A stretch of 47,759 nt of DNA from Chara braunii (taxonomy: Eukaryota; Streptophyta; Charophyceae; Charales; Characeae). Below are positions 33,083-41,900 of the stretch, in pieces. The stretch is from positions 4,926,965 through 4,974,723 of the forward strand of contig BFEA01000024.1 in the NCBI GenBank assembly GCA_003427395.1, in the 5' to 3' direction. The stretch's first letter is position 1. The number at the start of each line of letters is the position of its first letter. The position numbers and the translations under genes are program-made. The notes beneath the pieces were generated by a model, which saw only the letters and a list, made by a program, of their open reading frames with translations, had not been told where the DNA came from and did not search any database.

Positions 33083-33330
33083 AATCAATCAATCAATCAA
33101 TAGGTCGATCTTGATTAATTGATTGCTTGGCCGGTTGACTCATTGATAGGCATTGATTGGTAATTCATCGATTGATTGATTGATTGATTGATTGATCGAT
33201 CGATCTACACCGATGAATCGATTGCTTGATTGATTGGTTGACCGATCGATTGACTGACTGATTGATTGATATCGGTCTATGGATTGCTTGATTGATTGCT
33301 TGGTTGATCGATTATGATCGATCTATTGAT
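33083..33330. repeat. (ATTG/ATCA)n tetranucleotide repeat
   Basis: Runs of ATCA followed by a long imperfect GATT/GATC series. A similar (ATCA)n lies at 41,483-41,540. Confidence 0.9.
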
Positions 33331-33367
33331 CAAGCGGAAAAAAAAAGAAGGGGGAAACGAAAGAGGT

Positions 33368-33368
33368 G

Positions 33369-33422
<54 letters not shown>
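33368..33422. repeat. (TG)n microsatellite
   Basis: Long uninterrupted GT run. The CVCVCV frames are spurious. Confidence 0.95.
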
Positions 33423-33423
<1 letters not shown>

Positions 33424-33759
33424 GTCACATTCACTACACAACTCCACAGAAAAAAAATCATGACAGTGACAGATTGTTTCATCAGACTTTCACCAACTCA
33501 CAAAGAGGTTGTGTGTTTGTGAGTGTTCTTTGTGTGAACGTGTGTGTGTGTGTGCACGCGTCTGCACGTGTGTGTCTGTTTGTATGTGTCTGTGTATTTG
33601 TCATGTATAGGCTATACACAAGTTGAATTCCACAAAAGACACACAGGCGTGTACGAGTGTGCACTCATATGTGTGTCATGTCTTTGTGTTTGTCTTGTCG
33701 TGTTTGCTATACACACCTCCACAAAAAACGTGCACTTGCATGTCCGCACGTATGTGTGT

Positions 33760-33819
<60 letters not shown>

Positions 33820-33909
33820 GTTGTCATATTCGCTATACACAACTCCACAAAGAAAGAAAAGCATGACTGTGCCGGACTATTTCGTCGGACTTTCACTGGC
33901 TCGTAAGGG
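33423..33909. repeat. Degenerate tandem repeat with (TG)n and hammerhead-like motifs
   Basis: The block TGTCATATTCGCTATACACA with CTCCACAAA recurs in varying form at about 33,423, 33,598, 33,697 and 33,822. The first and last are followed, on the minus strand, by motifs alignable with the hammerhead-like core of the arms at 6.7 and 7.8 kb: 33,504-33,468 (TGAGTTGGTGAAAGTC, TGATGAAACAATCTGTCAC) and 33,908-33,868 (CGAGCCAGTGAAAGTCCGAC, GAAATAGTCCGG). A second (TG)n lies at 33,762-33,822. The cores are too degenerate to be active. Confidence 0.5.
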
Positions 33910-34468
33910 GGTCGAACCTTGACAATCTGCCCAAGATGCATTTGACTGATGGATAAGAACTTACCTTGTCACCCAGAGTTGGTGATACCCCTTAGAAAAG
34001 AGGTGGACTTCACTCTATGTGTGAGATGTGCGTGAATGTGTGAGATGTGCGTGAAATGCATGTCGTTTATCCTTAACATGGCGACCGTGCGTGTGCCATC
34101 GCAATACCTCCAGAGGAAAATATGTATCTGAGCGAGTCAAGCCATTGGATTACTCTCATAGTAATAGAACCAAGGAAGGTAAATGCAACACTGATGACAA
34201 GATAAAAGACAGTGAGCCAGAAGGGAGCTGGCCATAAGGTAGCAAGGCACCACTGAAAGGTGAAAAACTAACGAGGCAAAGTAACAGCTAAAACCGTATA
34301 GGCAGAAAGCATGGAAAATCAAGGCATCGAGGCAAAAGGCAGCAAGGGACATAGGCTGGAGGTCGTGCAGGAGACAGGTGAGCGGACAAACAACAAACTC
34401 CAGACCTTGAAAAAAGAAGCGAAAAAAATAGAACTTGATGATGAAAGATTGTTTCTTTGGAGTTGCAC
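33910..34468. other. Non-coding stretch left of the 3' LTR
   Basis: No gene recognised. The minus-strand frame at 34,137-34,595 runs into the LTR and has no family features. Confidence 0.4.
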
Positions 34469-35671
34469 TGTTGCATACCGATATGGTGCAGACCGGAAAC
34501 GAGAACCGACCTCTCTCACATAGCACAGGATAGCACAGCGGAAGACTGAAATACCAATGATCAGACCAATCAATGTCGTGTTGCAGACCGAACATACAGC
34601 ATCATCATCGCAAGGTGTGGAAGGGGCCTGGCGCTACACACAGGAAGAACGTGCCAGGCGCAGATCATACACAGATGAGGAGGAGGGGGATCAGACGAAG
34701 AGGAGGGGAGGATGAGGATGTCGTCAACACCATGTCTTCGATAAAGGTCGCAAATAGTTCCCCATCCAATGTCTCTGTTCCAATGTCGGGTCTGAATCCA
34801 AAGGTCATCAAATCCCGAAGTCACAAATCTTTCTCTCTCTTTCTCTCTCGTAGTCTGTCAATATTGAGAAATTGGGTAGCTAGAGGGGAAGGGAGAGATG
34901 GTGGACTGGAGGACGAAGAAGAAGAAGAAGAGGTCTGTCTCTCTCTCTTTCTCTATGTGCTAGGTACTGACCAGTGAAAGGTGGTGCCTTGCTGCAGGTA
35001 CCCTGAAGACGAAGCTGGAGCAATGGCGTCACAGGTAAGCTCCCAGGTAAGTCGCTTTGCCTCCGCCACTCTCCTCCCTCTCAGCGCTATCCTACAATCC
35101 TAGCACCCAGCGCTGAGCACTGGAAGACTATTCCTATTGTCACCTATTACCGGTGCAGCATCTCGGGAGAGTCCCGTGGCTGAATGCCTGAAGACTGAAT
35201 CCCAGCCTCCTAGGCAGACCGTCTATATATAGTGCTGGTCCGGATGGGAGGCTGCCTTCACCAATGCCAAACGGCGCCAGTGCCTGGCGCCCAAAACGGT
35301 CTGGCGCCTAAAGTTGGCGCCCAAAACGGTCTGGCACCTAAAGTTGGCGCCCAAAACGGTCTGGCGCCTAAAGTTGGCGCCCAAATTTGAAAAGGCCGAA
35401 TTTGAAAAAGGGTCTGAAACGGCCTGGCACCTACTGGGCCTATACCGGGTCTGGCGCCAAAACGGGCGCCAGGGCCTACCTACGGCCTACCGACCTACGG
35501 GGCCTACCTAGGCTGAAACGACACACACTAACACTGGTGGGGGTGTGAAGCGACACAGGCTTGACGGTCCTCTACCTAAGCTGAACCGACGCAGGGCCTG
35601 AAGGGCCCCTACCTAACCCCTGTCCTGCCTGGTCAGACTCTGCGGGGCCCCGTGTGGTGCTTAGTATGCCA
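34469..35671 (-). mobile_element. 3' LTR of the minus-strand gypsy element
   Basis: On the minus strand it starts TGGCATACTAAG right after a polypurine tract and ends ...TATGCAACA, giving TG...CA ends and about 1.2 kb. The terminal ~300 bp (34,469-34,769) match the 5' LTR fragment at 41,598-41,900. A TATA-like CTATATATAG lies at about 35,224-35,233. A shorter alternative (34,469-34,825, with pyrimidine-rich 34,826-34,850 as polypurine tract complement) is possible but leaves 850 bp before pol unexplained. Confidence 0.55.
35286..35390. repeat. 30-bp tandem repeat, about 3.4 copies
   Basis: Units GGCGCCCAAAACGGTCTGGC followed by GCCTAAAGTT start at 35,286, 35,316 and 35,346, with a truncated copy at 35,376. 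It lies in the presumed U3 of the LTR, so it may be an enhancer-like promoter repeat. Confidence 0.85.
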
Positions 35672-35693
35672 CCCCCCCCCCCTCCTTAAAAGA
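35672..35693 (-). other. Polypurine tract of the minus-strand gypsy element
   Basis: On the minus strand: TCTTTTAAGGAGGGGGGGGG, immediately followed by TGGCATAC. It lies about 80 bp after the pol stop, the expected place. Confidence 0.65.
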
Positions 35694-35774
35694 CCGAGCT
35701 TACCTGCGAGGGCGGAGCTGTTTGTCGGAGGGAGGGACAGAAGTCTGGATGGGAGGGGCAGGTCGTAAAGCTTC

Positions 35775-37250
35775 CTAAGCTTGTCTTTGTCGTTCGTAGT
35801 GAGCGTAGATCAGTGGTGCGGATGCTTGCAAATCTTCTCGTGAAATCCACCGAGTGTCGTCACGGTCGCATTCTTTGAAGAAAACTTTGCATTGTCGTGG
35901 CTTGTTGTCGTACTTGCGATCCGTGATGATGCGGTCGACTTCCTAATGATCATCCATCGACGGAGGGTCTTCCGATCGTCGGTCCGGGAAATCATCGCTT
36001 TTAGTTGGAGTATATGTAGCCAGCTTTGAGGCGTGGAAAACCGGGTGGACCGCTAGATGTGGCGGAATCTCAACCACGAATGAGGGGCCGCCGGGCTCAT
36101 CGCCCGCGGCTGATGTTACAGTCCAAGGTCCAAACCATTTGGGGACTAGCTTGCGCAAGATGTCCTGCTCAAGCGCAAACTCTTCCACGGAGACCCGAAC
36201 AAGGTCGTCGGTGCGAAAGGACATGGCACGTGACACCTATTAGCTTGCTGCTGCATGCGAACTTGAGCCTTTTGCATGTTTATGCGCGCTTTAGCCAGCA
36301 AGTCCTGATATTTCCGAACGAAGGCAAGGGGCGTCAATGTCAGCAGTCTGTGGGAGTAGGAAATCAGCTAAGATACAGTCTTTCCGTCCATCATAGTCCA
36401 ACTCGAATAGAGTCATGCCGATCGCCAGATGCAACGAAGTGTTGTAGGTGAACTCGATGTTGGGGAGGCTGTCAACCCAATCCTTCTAGTCCGGATTGAT
36501 GAGCATACAAAGCATCATTTGAGCGGTTTGATGTGCCCGCTCCGTTTGCCCACCTGGTTGTGGATGTCGAGCCGAACTCGATTTCATTTCAGTGTCGGAC
36601 TCCTTCATGAGAGAAGTCCAAAATGTCCACATGAAACAAGTGTCACGATCGCTGACGATGTCTTCCGGGATGCCGTGGATGCAGATCCAGCAGGTGTGCA
36701 AGAGTCGCGCAAGCTCGGGAGCTGTGGCGTAATACCTGCAAGGAAGAAATCACTCGTACTTGCTTAATCAGTCAACGCCCGTGAGGATGCCGTCATGCCC
36801 AAAGCGGTCACGGGGAAACAGGCCGGTGACATCTATAGCAATGGAGAGGTCGCCGTAAAGATTGCGATTGAGGGGCTTGCTTCGTCGATAAACTTCGCAA
36901 GAGTGCAGTACCGAGTGACGTCGGTAATGAGGTCGGGCCACCAGAATCTTTGCCAAAGTCTTGCAATCGTTCAGTCGACTCCGAAGTGTACAGAGAGTCG
37001 TGAGTCGTGGTATTCGCCGAGGAGGCGATTTCAGAGGCGACGGTCTTGTGGGACGCATAGTAAGTCCTTGCCTCGCGATTGGAGAAACAAGTATCCATCG
37101 ACGATGCAATAGTTGTTGGCCGACGGGTGATCCGAAGATAATTGCGCATATAGCGTGGCGTAATCCAGATCAGACTTGTAGTCCCGGATGAAAAGTCGTT
37201 GGAGTTCCTCGTCGATTGCGAAGGCATGATGTGTCATGGTGCAAAGATCG
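35775..37250 (-). pseudogene. Gypsy integrase with chromodomain-like tail, broken
   Basis: Inserts the cDNA copy into host DNA. In order: N-terminal part (YCIVDGYLFLQSRGKDLLCV, then EYHDSRL, VHFGVD, LWQRFWWPDLITDVTRYC) with His residues but without the second Cys pair member of the zinc site. The catalytic core follows, with first Asp in SIAIDVTGLFPRDRFGHDGI, second Asp in GIPEDIVSDRDTCFMWTFW, and Glu in HPQPGGQTERAHQTAQMML. The C-terminal domain reads KLVPKWFGPWTVTSAAGDEP and HPVFHASKLATY. The tail is EVDRIITDRKYD...DDTRWISREDLQASAP, ending at TAG 35,775. At least two frameshifts (one near 36,970) and stops (TGA after FGVD; TAG at 35,943) break it. Confidence 0.75.
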
Positions 37251-37420
37251 GGTCTGCGTGAGAGTGCATCGGTTGCGTGATTGGAGAGGGCGGCGAGATG
37301 TTTTGGTGTGAAGTGAAATCGGTCGATGAAATACATCCATCATCCGATAGTGCTGCTCACCGTATCTTGCATCTTGTAGTAGGTCGAATACGAATGACAC
37401 ATTTGGTGGTTATAGTTTTG
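37251..37420 (-). pseudogene. RNase H remnant (mostly deleted)
   Basis: Only the end of the gypsy RNase H is left: MYFIDRFHFTPKHLAALSNH followed by ATDALSRRPDL, where ADALSR closes the domain. The RT connection end (IIAPLTKL, about 37,410) lies only about 75 bp upstream, whereas a complete RNase H would need roughly 110 more residues, including all catalytic acidic positions. An internal deletion removed them. Confidence 0.65.
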
Positions 37421-38262
37421 TCAATGGTGCAATGATCCTTGGGTACCCAGTGATGAAGTGTTGGTAGCAGCCTGCCAACCCCATGAATGAGTGAACGTCC
37501 GTGGTGCTAGAGGGCCCGGGCCATACGTGGATGACGTCAATCTTGTCCGCGAGCAGACGGATGCCTTGTGGCGTCACATGATGGCCCAAGTATTCGAGTT
37601 CTTGTCGCGCGAATTCACATTTGTCGCGGTTGTCTTTGTACTTGGCTTGTCGATTCACAGGTGGTCCACATGCTCGTCCAAACTCCGGTTGTACACCAAG
37701 ATATCGTCGACGTAGATGAGTACAAATCTATCCAACATGTGTCGGAACTCCGTTGTCATAGCCGCTTGGAACGTGGCTGGGTCATTCGTAAGGCAAAAAA
37801 AGGCATATCCGACCATTCGAAATGCCCATATCGCGTCTTAAACACAGTCTTGTAGCGGTCCTCCCGCCGGATCTCGAGTTGATGATATCCCGATTTGAGG
37901 TCAAGTTTGGAGAGCCGTTCGGGAAGGTCGTCGATGTGAGGAAGAGGGTCGGCGTTCCTAACAGTTTGCACGTTGAGCTTGCGATAGTCAATGCACAACC
38001 ACAAGTCCTTATTCTTCTTCCGGACGAAGAGAACGGGAGCGTCATAGGGCGAAGAGTTAGGCCTAATTCAGCCTTTCTCGAGAAGGTCGTCGAGTTGTGC
38101 CCGTAGCACACTTAACTCTTCCTCGCTCATGTGGTAAATGCAACCATGCGAAGGTATGACTCCGACCTCAAGATGATCTCGTGGCGGATTGACCGATCCG
38201 GTACGGCTCCGTGCAGGGCTTCGAAAACGTCGCCATAGACACCGAGAAGCTTGGTGATGCAT
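37410..38262 (-). pseudogene. Gypsy reverse transcriptase, frameshifted
   Basis: Copies the RNA into cDNA. In order: YHMSEEELSVLRAQLDDLLEKG, a stop where the family has Trp (TGG to TGA), then [54 protein letters not shown] with the first catalytic Asp, [15 protein letters not shown], a frameshift at a 7-base homopolymer (about 37,795-37,801), [25 protein letters not shown] with the YVDD catalytic motif at 37,714-37,703, and the thumb/connection CEFARQELEYLGHHVTPQGI and SFMGLAGCYQHFI. The catalytic aspartates survive but the frame does not. Confidence 0.8.
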
Positions 38263-38929
38263 GGGTCCGTCGATGCGTCCGTTGATGGGTTGTCATGGGG
38301 AGGGAGGGCGGGGAGAAAATACGAGCCCATCTCCTCGAAGTTGTCCCGTGTGATGGAAGCTCGAATGTTCACGGCGGACACCACATGATAGCTGATCGAA
38401 GGGTGAGGTGGAAGAACCGTGTATGGGACTAGTACCCCGTTCCGATTACGAATGTGAACGGTGCGGCAGTAGAAGTTCACCGGGTGATCCTCGCTTTGCA
38501 GCCACCACATGCCCAAAATCATGTCGGACATGGTGTCCAAAATGTCGAAGGACACAACCTTGCTTGCATGCAGGCGAAGTACACAGGGACGAAATCAATG
38601 CACCGGTCGATTGACTTGTGCTTGTGACCGTCGGCCAATGTGACTTGCGTGGCCCAAGGTCAGCGCATACAATAAAATCTTGGCTCATAGTGCAAGTCGC
38701 TTCTCCGATCTGAATGCGTATGTACATCAATGGCGCGTCGTTGTTGTCGTACCGTTGTGTCGTGAACTCGCAGTTGATCTTCGCAAGGTAGTCGTGAAGG
38801 TCGACAACCTCTACTCCGACATCCATTAACGCAGCTGGTATTGCAGTGTGCAAGTACTCCCACAATTATGCCATGAGCTCGTTGCAATGCGGTTTCGATA
38901 ATCGACCGGTCGGGGGAAGGGACATCCAT
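38263..38929 (-). pseudogene. Gypsy aspartic protease remnant and protease-RT linker
   Basis: The frame reads MDVGVEVVDLHDYLAKINCE, MYIRIQIGEATCT, then directly MSQDFIVCADLG, and after a shift SFDILDTMSDMILGMWWLQS and DHPVNFYCRTVHIRN. The flanks are typical of retropepsin (strand before the active site; SQDF after it; the ILGM.WL block), but the catalytic D(S/T)G(A/S) segment between GEATCT and MSQDF is missing (about 38,690). The protease would be inactive even with the frame intact. Confidence 0.7.
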
Positions 38930-39204
38930 TGGAAGTCCGCGATCGTCAACGGGTCGAGTTCCTCAGGTCTTGACCATGACGTCGAGTCCCCGGCGAAAGT
39001 TGACGGCGAAGCTACCGAATCAGTTGCCGATGGTGATGGAGTCTTTCACGTGGAGTGACTGGTCCAACTGTGGGACCAAGTGGACAGCGTAATCCACGTA
39101 AGTGTATCGAGGACTTGCGACATCCGCGTTCTCCCCAGATGTGTAGGAGGCCACTAGCAAGGCGGCCGAATCTGGCGGAGTGAGAGGTGGAGTCGCCTCA
39201 CCTC

Positions 39205-40835
39205 CTATATGGCTCGGTTTCCCGAGCTAGTTCGAGTTTGAACATCCTCCTTGCCTTGATCTTGGCATTGGGAGGTCTTGTGCTTGGTGCTGTTGCACCA
39301 ATAACAGCAGCCATAGCGGTCGCGCCACTTGTATTCGGCCTCGGTTAAGCTAAACTTGACCCATGGTACTGGCTGTCCGTTTCCGGCCGGCGATGCTGTT
39401 TTTGCCTTCCCTTTCCCACGGGATTTGTTGTTGCTTCGCGGATGGACGGCGATCACCTGATCTCCCTCACGTGATGCGGGGGTGGCTGTCGGGTCTTCCA
39501 CAAGGTTGTCCGGTTGGACTGCAGCGATGGCTGCGGACGCGGACCAAATTTTCCTTTCTCCCCATAGGCGGGCTGTGACGTGGATTTCTCGTGTGCGGCA
39601 ACCCGGTTGGTCTTCATAATCTCACGAGCCTTGTCGATGATTCCGACGAAGGTCGTGTACTTTTCGCGATCACCGAGATCGAGGCTCAAGGCGGCACACG
39701 ACCAGTTGCAGAACTAGCGGCGCAGATGCGAAAATGGCAAGTCAAGATCGGTTTTTGCCACGATCTTTTGCCATTCCGTGAGCCTGTCGCGTGTCGGTGT
39801 GTTGTCTTGAGTCATGGCGAAGAGGCGGTTGATCGCGAGCGTCGGGGCGCCGTCAACGATGAATTGCTTCTTCCATTCCTTCGTCAGATCTTCACATGAG
39901 ATCTTTTGATGAAGGTCGGCGACCTAGACGTCGTGGATGGTTGCCATGTGGTTGAGCCAGAGCTGACATCCACCCATGTCGTTGAGGAACAACGCCGAGA
40001 GGTACAAGTTGGGGACCCAATGAATCCGAATCACCGTCGTAAAGGCCTGCCACCAGATGATTGGGTCCTGATGCGTGTAGTAATCAAACTTCTCGATCCG
40101 GAAAGTCGGCATCTTGTACTGTCGTGGTGCACCGGTGTTGCCATCGTTGGCGGGCGGCTGCTGTAGCTGCCTAACCTCGGTCTTCGAGGTGTCGAGCTGC
40201 TTGCTGATGGTGGCTGATGCGGTGAAAGCGTTGATGTCGCCGAGCATTGCAAGTACATGGTCGAGTCGTTGCTCTAATTGGCGGGTTGAGGCTGCATTGC
40301 TGGGTTCGCCAGCATCTGGTCTTGGTGCTGCTTGCTCCAAGTCATGTACACGGGTATGAAGTGCCCGTGTGGCATCCTTGTGCAACCCCTTGTGGTTCCG
40401 CACTGCCTGTCAAAGATTCTTCAATTCCTTGTGCTGTTTCTCTAACTCCGACTGCAGTTGGTTACAAGCGTAAACCAACCGGGTCATGAGTTTGGGAGAG
40501 AAACTCTTGTGTTGCTCTCCCGGTGTTGCGTTGTCGTGGCCCTCGGATGGTTCAAAGTGCCAAAACTTGAGACTGTCGACGCTGGCGACTTCGTGCCTCT
40601 GCAGCAGATCTCGGGCCTGCTTGCAGTGGGCCTGGGCATCTGCGTCAGCTGCGGCCTGAAGCAGCTGCTTTCACCCGCTGCCTCATGCTTCAGCCTGTAG
40701 GCGGGCAGCCTCGGCTTCCGCCTGGCACTGTTCCTCAGCCTCGATCTACGCAAGCTGATCTTGGATCCGCTTGCAGAAATCGGCAATCGACTCACTGGCA
40801 AGTTGGTCCGGCATGCCCAAGGCTGGAGCCGGCAT
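39205..40835 (-). pseudogene. Gypsy gag with CCHC zinc knuckle, broken
   Basis: Start at ATG 40,835: MPAPALGMPDQLASESIADF, then CKRIQDQLA and a TAG stop at about 40,747, continuing in frame as IEAEEQCQAEAEAARLQAEA. A coiled-coil-like region (ALHTRVHDLEQAAPRPDAGE, RQLEQRLDHVLAMLGDINAF) precedes the capsid (YKMPTFRIEKFDYYTHQDPI, WWQAFTTVIRIHW). Further left are KYTTFVGIIDKAREIMKTNR and the zinc knuckle CYWCNSTKHKTSQC (39,306-39,265), a perfect CX2CX4HX4C. Additional stops and shifts separate these blocks. Confidence 0.75.
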
Positions 40836-40844
40836 GGTGACGGG

Positions 40845-40915
40845 GCACTGCTGACGTGACACTGCTGCTGACTTGGCACTGCTGCTGACATGGCACTGCT
40901 GACGTGGCACTCACC
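40845..40915. repeat. Short tandem repeat GCACTGCTGACGTG
   Basis: About four imperfect units (GCACTGCTG(CTG)AC(G/A/TT)TG) just upstream of the gag start of the minus-strand element, in its leader. Confidence 0.75.
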
Positions 40916-41576
40916 AAACCGGGAATGCAGACAAAGGGTTGGGTGGGAGGGAAACGCAGGTAGGCAAGCAAACTGCACTTTCCATTCCCGGTCCTAATCA
41001 ACAGAAAAAATATAAAAAATATAAAAAATATAAAAAATAAGAGAACGGATTCAAAGATTCCTCGTTTTTTTTTTTTTTCGAATTCCTGTCGATCTGATAT
41101 CAGTGAGGCATTTTCGGAGTATGAGTAAGACCTAGGCAAGGCTCGCACAATTTCAAATTTCCCAAAAAATCCAATTTTGAAAAAAAACGAGAATTTGTGC
41201 GAAGTAGAATGGAGGTTGGAATTTCATAAAAGAATAAATCAAGGTTCCAAGGAAATGACGAACTCCCTAACCTAATTGACCTAAATGCCCTGATCAGGAA
41301 CCCAAAATTTTCGAAGATTTTGGGATTTCAAAAATTTTGGAATCCGGATTTCGTGGAATTGCAAAATTTGTGGAATGCCGGATTTCGCGGAGTCGCGAAA
41401 TTCGTGGAATTCCGGATTTATAACTTCAGAAGGAAAAAGAAATTGCAAGAAGTTGACGAATTCTACTTGATAACCAATTTGTCAATCAATCAATCAATCA
41501 ATCAACTAATCGATCAATCAATCAATCAATCAATCAATCAAGCTAGCTCTTTGATTGGGCAGATTCTCTGATTAAG
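40916..41576. other. Leader of the minus-strand gypsy element
   Basis: No coding sequence. It contains an (ATAAAAAAT)n-like block at about 41,005-41,040, a T-run at 41,066-41,079, repeated CCGGATTTCG(T/C)GGA and GGAATTGCAAAATTTGTGG blocks at 41,335-41,425, and (ATCA)n at 41,483-41,540. Confidence 0.5.
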
Positions 41577-41595
41577 AGGTCTGCTCCAATACCAA
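41577..41595 (-). other. Primer-binding-site-like sequence
   Basis: On the minus strand TGGTATTGGAGCAGACC begins a few bases after the CA end of the 5' LTR. It resembles, with mismatches, the initiator-tRNA-Met site TGGTATCAGAGC of plant LTR retrotransposons. Position and the TGG start (complement of tRNA CCA) support the call. Confidence 0.5.
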
Positions 41596-41597
41596 AC

Positions 41598-41900
41598 TGT
41601 CGCATGCCGATATGGTGCAGACCAAAAACGAGAACCGACCTCTCTCAAATAGCACAGGATAGCACAGCGGAAGACTGAAATGCCAATGATCAGACCAATC
41701 AATGTCGCATTGCAGACCAAACATACATCATCATCATCATCGCAAGGTGTGAAGGGGCTTGGAGCTACACATAGGAAGAACGAGTCAAGCTCAGATCATA
41801 CACAGATGAGGAGGAGGGGGATCAGACGAAGAGGAGGGGAGGATGAGGATGTCGTCAACACCATGTCTTCGATAAAGGTCCCAAATAGTTCCCCATCCAA
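41598..41900 (-). mobile_element. 5' LTR fragment of the minus-strand gypsy element
   Basis: About 303 bp matching 34,469-34,769 in direct orientation. The similarity stops abruptly at 41,900; the upstream (U3) part of the LTR, including its TATA region, is missing or displaced by another insertion. Confidence 0.7.

Larger units (their letters stand above)
34469..41900 (-). mobile_element. Decayed Ty3/gypsy retrotransposon (minus strand)
   Basis: In transcription order (right to left): 5' LTR fragment (41,900-41,598), primer-binding site, leader, gag with CCHC knuckle, protease remnant, reverse transcriptase, RNase H remnant, integrase with D-D-E and a chromodomain-like tail, polypurine tract, 3' LTR (35,671-34,469). 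Domain order places it in Ty3/gypsy, probably the chromovirus group. Several frameshifts, stops and internal deletions make it non-autonomous. The shared ~303 bp of the two LTRs differ at about twenty positions by eye, so it is older than the element at 21.8-26.3 kb. Confidence 0.8.

Noticed and set aside
33292-33906. Cys/Val- and Thr/His-rich frames
   Set aside because: They are translations of (TG)n and (ATTG)n repeats.
34570-34824. GVDDILIL on the minus strand, similar to the RT motif YVDD
   Set aside because: It lies inside the LTR, without any flanking RT motifs; the genuine YVDD is at 37,703-37,714.
34826-34850. Pyrimidine-rich run as the polypurine tract of a short 357-bp LTR
   Set aside because: It leaves about 850 bp between pol and LTR, while a better polypurine tract lies directly after pol at 35,672-35,693. 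Kept as an alternative only.
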